A stretch of 64,000 nucleotides of DNA from Catonia carolina (lineage: Eukaryota > Arthropoda > Insecta > Hemiptera > Achilidae). The DNA lies in contig JAQMRL010000001.1 of NCBI GenBank assembly GCA_035578175.1, forward strand, positions 64,751,553 through 64,815,552, given 5' to 3'. Below the pieces are notes generated by a model that had not been told where the DNA came from, did no database searches, and was given only the letters and a program-made list of their open reading frames with translations. This document shows positions 59,335 through 64,000 of the stretch, piece by piece (the stretch's first letter is position 1; each line of letters starts with the position of its first letter). The translations under genes were made by a program, and so were the position numbers.

Positions 59335-60656
59335 GGGGGTACCCAAAAGTATCCGGAATAGCTCTGCTGTGGGCGGAGCTTGTGCAGTACAAATTCCCGC
59401 CACTAGGCTGCTTGTAGCGCTAGGCTACTCATTGCCAGTTCAATGCCATTTTGTTCGTTGATCTAGCTTGTTCTGTTCTCGTGCAGTGATTGTTCTCGCT
59501 AGTGCTGTTTTGTGCTCGTGTCGTTTTTCATGATGGCAAGTTTTAATGAACAACGTGCGGCTGTGAAATTTTGCTTCTTGCTCGGTAAAAACGCCGCGGA
59601 AACAGTTGTAATGTTGAACACAGCTTACAAAGACGACGCTATTGGAAAAACCCAAGTGTACGAGTGGTTTTTGCGCTTTAAAAATGGCGACATGTCGATT
59701 GAGAACAAACCTCGTTCTGGACGACCGTCGACTTCCCGAACAGACGAAAATGTTGTGAAAGTGAAAGAAATTGTACGAACAGACCGACGACAGACCATTG
59801 ACCAAATATCACAGGTTAGTGGGTTATCTTGGAGCTCAGTCCAACGCATTTTAACAGAAGGCTTGACAATGAAAAGAGTCGCTGCCAAGTTTGTGCCTCG
59901 GGTTCTGACAGACAATCAAAAGGAACGTCGAATTGAAACGTGTAGTGATTTGAAACAACAGCTTGAAACTGATCCAGATTTCATGTCAAAGATCATTACG
60001 GGTGACGAGTCTTGGTGCTATGGGTACGACCCAGAAACCAAACAACAATCCAGTCAATGGAAGACTTCACTATCACCCCGACCAAAAAAAAGTCGTCAAG
60101 TCAGATCGAACATCAAAACAATGCTGATTTGTTTTTTTGATGTGAGGGGAATTGTCCATTCAGAGTTCGTTCCACCAGGCCAGACGGTAAATCAAGCTTT
60201 TTATCTTGAAGTGTTTAGAAGACTACGAAACAGCATTCGTCGTAAAAGACCTAATTTGTGGCAGATAGGGGACTGGTTTTTCCACCACGACAACGCGCCT
60301 GCACACACGGCAATCTCGGTTACCCAGTTTTTGGCGAAAAACGGCATGGTTTTGCTACCACACGCACCGTACTCACCCGATCTGGCTCCGTGTGATTTTT
60401 TCTTGTTCCCACGCATGAAAAGGGGCATGAAAGGTCTCCGATTTAACAACGTTGATGATGTCAAGAAAAAAACGACGGATGAGCTGGCAGCCATCACTGA
60501 AGAGGAGTACAAAAAATGTTTTGAACAGTGGAAGCACCGGTGGGACAAATGTATTAGTTGTAATGGAGAGTATTTTGAAGGGGATAAGGTTCTTTTGTAA
60601 AAAAATTAAAAATAAATAGTTTTAAAAAATAATTCCGGTTTCTTTTGGGTACCTCG
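59335..60656 (+). mobile_element. Complete mariner transposon
   Basis: Terminal inverted repeats of about 26 bp: GGGGGTACCCAAAAGTATCC on the left and CGAGGTACCCAAAAGAAACC on the inverted right end, both continuing CGGAAT. TA duplications lie at 59333-59334 and 60657-60658. The 1322-bp length is standard for mariner. It carries one intact transposase ORF, and the empty site would read TATACTACTAGTATA. Completeness suggests a recent arrival. Confidence 0.93.
59530..60600 (+). CDS. Mariner transposase, intact (356 aa)
   Basis: It cuts and pastes its own element at TA sites in the nucleus. Start: ATG-ATG-GCA at 59530; an upstream in-frame extension to 59512 has no ATG. Residues 8-70 form the first helix-turn-helix (AAVKFCFLLGKNAAETVVML ... 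YEWFLRFKNGD ... ENKPRSGRPSTS). Residues 85-112 form the second (TIDQISQVSGLSWSSVQRIL). Catalytic residues are D159 (ITGDESWCYGYDPETKQQS), D254 (FFHHDNAPAHTA) and D289 (YSPDLAPCDFFLFP), spaced D34D as in mariner proper. The usual WVPHEL linker is FVPRVL. The C-terminus EYFEGDKV is typical. No stop, frameshift or missing key residue was found, so the enzyme could be functional. Domesticated use is unlikely because the element's ends are intact. Confidence 0.95.
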   Translation: MMASFNEQRAAVKFCFLLGKNAAETVVMLNTAYKDDAIGKTQVYEWFLRFKNGDMSIENKPRSGRPSTSRTDENVVKVKEIVRTDRRQTIDQISQVSGLSWSSVQRILTEGLTMKRVAAKFVPRVLTDNQKERRIETCSDLKQQLETDPDFMSKIITGDESWCYGYDPETKQQSSQWKTSLSPRPKKSRQVRSNIKTMLICFFDVRGIVHSEFVPPGQTVNQAFYLEVFRRLRNSIRRKRPNLWQIGDWFFHHDNAPAHTAISVTQFLAKNGMVLLPHAPYSPDLAPCDFFLFPRMKRGMKGLRFNNVDDVKKKTTDELAAITEEEYKKCFEQWKHRWDKCISCNGEYFEGDKVLL

Positions 60657-60676
60657 TACTAGTATAAAATATTGTA

Positions 60677-60817
60677 TGAAACTTAAAAAAAAAAATTTTT
60701 TTTAAACCTACTGAAGATGTTGCGTCTTCAGTCATCTACATAAAAATGACTTAAGTTTTATATAGCTAACTCAAGATGTTAGGTCTTCTGTAGGTTTAAA
60801 AAAATAATTAAAGTTTC
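60677..60817. repeat. Inverted repeat next to the mariner
   Basis: 60677-60717 (TGAAACTT..A/T run..AAACCTACTGAAGA) is inverted at 60784-60817. A small CTGAAGA...TCTTCAG hairpin lies at 60711-60731. The role is unknown; possibly a small foldback element. Confidence 0.6.
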
Positions 60818-60827
60818 ACGATATTTA

Positions 60828-61233
60828 TTCGCCCATAAGAGGCAGGTGGAGTGTTAAATTATTTGCACTCGATCTGCTACTTTCAGGGCTACCAAAATAG
60901 TTCTGTTTTTTATCACATGGTCAGCCAATTATATTACTGAACTATTTAAGAACAGAAGAGGTAGAGATGTAGAAGACACTAGTCAGAGTTATCTCCTCTG
61001 AAAGTAATGAATTTTATTATACAGCCAGACCCTGTGGTGAATGAAGTGAAGGTGTCACTTTGCAGGGTGCATAGTAGATGCTTTTCGGAGGGCCTGGTAC
61101 GCTGATAAGCAAAGGCCACTTTTGTACTCAGTGAGGAAGGCACGCATAAACCACCTCATTTCTTGTTTTACTTAGTAAAACCTCTAGAGGTTAAAACCAG
61201 CTTTTCGGCTGTTGATCTAAACAACAACAACAA
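60828..61233 (+). repeat. SINE-like repeat, family 4, longest copy, (AAC)n tail
   Basis: CCCATAAGAGGCAGGTGGAG start, GACACTAGTCAGAGTTATCT middle, AGGTTAAAACCAGCTTTTCG B-box-like segment, ending CTAAACAACAACAACAACGA. Partial copies lie at 14890-15178 and 33860-34085. It could instead be a LINE 3' end; no coding is seen. Confidence 0.65.
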
Positions 61234-64000
61234 CGATATTTTATATAGGTTTACTTTGATGATGTAGGCTAAGGTTGACTTTGATGATAGGCTAAGGATC
61301 AAGGGAGTTGAAAAAGTGAGGGAAATTCATAAGATTTATACAATAGAATTGGTTTTAAGTTGCAGGATACTTTATAAAGATTTATTTTTGAAATCTTAAT
61401 TGTGTTAGCCTATGTTAAATTAAAAAAGCCACTGGACTGATTTCCACATAAGGGATTGCCATATTTGTAACATAAATAATTAATAAACTACTTAAATTCT
61501 CACAATGAGATGAAAAACTAATAAAAATAATTATTCTAAAGTCATGGATTCGAAGAAAATAATGACCAAGAAATGGAAAAGTTTCATCCGATGTTGAATA
61601 ATAGAATAAACAAATAAATATTAATGATATACAATTTATAATATTTTAATGATATTTAGTTACAAAAAAATCAAAGGTCTAAAAAGTAAATAAATAAAAG
61701 AAATATATTTACAAATATTTACAAAAAATATAATATACAAAAAAAAAATATTATAATATTGTAATATAATACAATAGCGATTAAATATAAATTCCACTCC
61801 CCCAGGCTAGATAGTGCAATATCTTCGCTTGTGGCTTGACTGGCGACTGACTTGGAAGCACCAACTGTGTATAAAACGTTTAGAACTTAACCGCCGCCAG
61901 AAGCTACTCCTCTGCTTAATTAACCATCGATCGAAGTTGGAACCTCCGTTCTAGAATTTTAATTTTACACAACCATTTTGAGATCTATCTGAAATTATTG
62001 TATCCAGCTTTTTAAAATAGTAGCAGAGAGTAGGCCTACTTTAGAATCGATCCAGGCATTTCAGTCAAATTTCTTAAGACTTGCTTCTGGCGCTCTTTTT
62101 TATGAAAGCAAAAAGACCCTCCACGACGACTTCGAAATTGTGATAGTAAAGGAATTAACCGCATCCTTCAGTAGTAAATTTCTTGAACGACCATTCTAAC
62201 CAACTAGTCCCTGACCTAGCTACATAGGAACTTATACAAGGAACTTCCCAACTGTACAACGTCTAAAGCGAATTGGAGCAGATAGCTCTTAATAACGGAC
62301 AAAATTAATAATTTTAATTGATCAATAATATAATTTAATAACAATAGGGTATTATATAATTAATTTATTTTAAATTTAAATTAATTAATTTACTTTATTA
62401 TTTATTATAATAATATATAGGTTAAATATATTATTATTATATAATAATACATAATTCCGTAATTCTAAACGGAGGAAGCACCACTGGGTACCGCTTCTCC
62501 TGAAAGTAAAATTCCCCACTGCTTGTTAAATTAAATACCATCACACACGGAAATTGTGCAGCCATTTTACAGTACCGTAATAAAAATTAAAGATAAAAAA
62601 TATGTAAACATAGTTAATACAAGAAACTATCTTTTAACTATCGTTTATCTTGGTAAAAATAGGTCCTTTTCAAGAGGTTAAAATGCAAATATTTTAGATT
62701 TTTTTAACCCTTAAGAAAAAAATAATCCAAATTTCGGATCTCTAGGTGATCGTGATGAGTAAGTCAGTTAGGCCTTTCTCATTTGTAGTAAGTATAGGTA
62801 TAGGTTACAAATTACCTATAACGAGGAGAAAAGTAGATAAACTTTTTAATTTCCTAAAGGTACCCAACATGACAAATTCCCATAATGATTAAAATTTATG
62901 ATCACCAAAAATATTAATTCAGAACTTAAAATCTGGTCTTCCTTAAATACAACCAACTGTCAGTAAATCTGCAGATAAATTTTGTTCATATATCATAAAA
63001 CAGTAGACATTCCAGTTTTAGCCAACTAGAATCGTTTAAAGGAGTTATGATGATTCTCTTTAATGCTGTTTGAATTTACCGAATTCATTCCTATGTTGTC
63101 AGAAGATTTATGATATCAAAGGACATATATACTAAAGCTAAAAGTTTTATGATTTGGAAAATTTTATTTAATTTCCTGCTATTATTGAATCATAAATATA
63201 TATTTTTGCATAACTTCAAGTTCTTTTCACTAAGAAGAAATTGTGTAGAAGTAATTTAACGTTCAATTTTATCATTTTATTCGTATTTTTATGGATATTT
63301 AAAAATTCCATTTAATAAAATGAAACTTTTATATTTTTATATAAAAGTTTGTTGGTTTTTATCTTAATTCATGTTTAAGATTTAAAATCGTATTAACTTC
63401 TAAGGTTATTAATGAGTACGTTAGATTTTAAATTATTTAAATAAAATTATGAGGATGATTCACATTCAAATCTTTTTAAGATGGTAATATCCACATAGGT
63501 AATTTCCGTATTAGTTTCTAATAACATTTCATTGTGTAAAATCTATCCTTGCACACATTTAGCATCGAACAGAAGTCCTGGTTCAGTGCGCATTTTTCAG
63601 CCAAGGTCTGAAAACCGGCGACCGGGGTATAATTATTTTTAAATAATAGAATTTATAAATATAAAAATTAACAAAACTTAAAGAAAATACTTACATTAAA
63701 TAATATGATCCTGACAATTCTTCTTCTTCTAGCTATCTAGGGTTAAGCCAGTGCCTGTTCCGAACTCACTTTTATATATTTTAATATTTTCAGCGTATAG
63801 CTATTTATTTTGATTAATTAAATTCTTAGAGGCACTTTCTATAATGTAAAAAACTGCTATATTCTCCGTGGCCTTCCAATATCTCTTCCTTAATTTGGTC
63901 TACAAATTTTACAAATACATTCAATATCAAACACATTCTACTGTATTAAAACATAAGTTCAACGACATTATTTGACATAATCCGTTCATCAGTTACTTTA
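61234..64000. other. AT-rich intergenic DNA, no gene recognised
   Basis: 61790-62260 is less AT-rich (ACTGGCGACTGACTTGG, AACCGCCGCCAGAAGC, AACCATCGATCGAAG) but no coding frame or repeat could be assigned. The rest is AT-rich, with ATTATTA runs near 62330-62460. Confidence 0.45.

Noticed and set aside
59440..59805. Minus-strand frames of 121, 96 and 115 codons at 59.4-60.5 kb
   Set aside because: They are antisense shadows of the mariner transposase.

Overview
The window is nuclear DNA of a eukaryote, almost certainly an arthropod and probably an insect. It is AT-rich, has GT-AG introns, and carries only short coding exons buried in old and young transposable elements (mariner, Tigger/pogo, Tc1, Mutator-like, non-LTR retrotransposons, several tRNA-derived SINE families). 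Nothing looks prokaryotic: no operons and no dense coding. A hemipteran-like genome is my guess from the overall style; no species can be named.

Real host genes occupy the left half. (1) The last two coding exons of a phospholipid scramblase lie at 917-1078 and 2356-2385 (+), with the rest of the gene off the left edge. (2) A FAM194-domain protein (ERICH6/C3orf20-like, a family linked to sperm and cilia) is built from exons at 15931-16045, 18723-18865, 21933-22050 and 26271-26675 (+). Its intron phases agree across all four, and a plausible tiny terminal exon lies at 32605-32620. Its 5' exons were not found. From about 33 kb to the right edge I find no convincing host exon; the only long intact ORF there is a mariner transposase.

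Layout. 1-2.4 kb: scramblase end. 2.5-3.7 kb: Mutator-like element with 176-bp terminal inverted repeats. 5-15 kb: SINEs, non-LTR remnants and a Tc1 remnant. 15.5-32.6 kb: FAM194 gene, with introns filled by LINE pieces, a 1-kb foldback element, a Tigger element split by a mariner, and several copies of an unnamed repeat ('family A'). 33-42 kb: duplicated blocks, two more family A copies, a degraded LINE and an exact 121-bp direct repeat. 42-59 kb: AT-rich DNA with SINEs, two Tigger remnants and a GC-rich patch with CCAAT-type boxes. 59.3-60.7 kb: a complete mariner with intact ORF, inverted repeats and TA target duplication. 60.8-64 kb: a SINE-like copy, then unassigned AT-rich DNA.

The best candidate for something undescribed is family A. 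At least nine copies occur in both orientations. Each is bounded by inverted ACTTTCTCTTGCC motifs, carries an internal duplication and a conserved hairpin, and holds a (GT)n tract at the same internal position in every full copy. It has no recognisable protein and seems to seed microsatellites.
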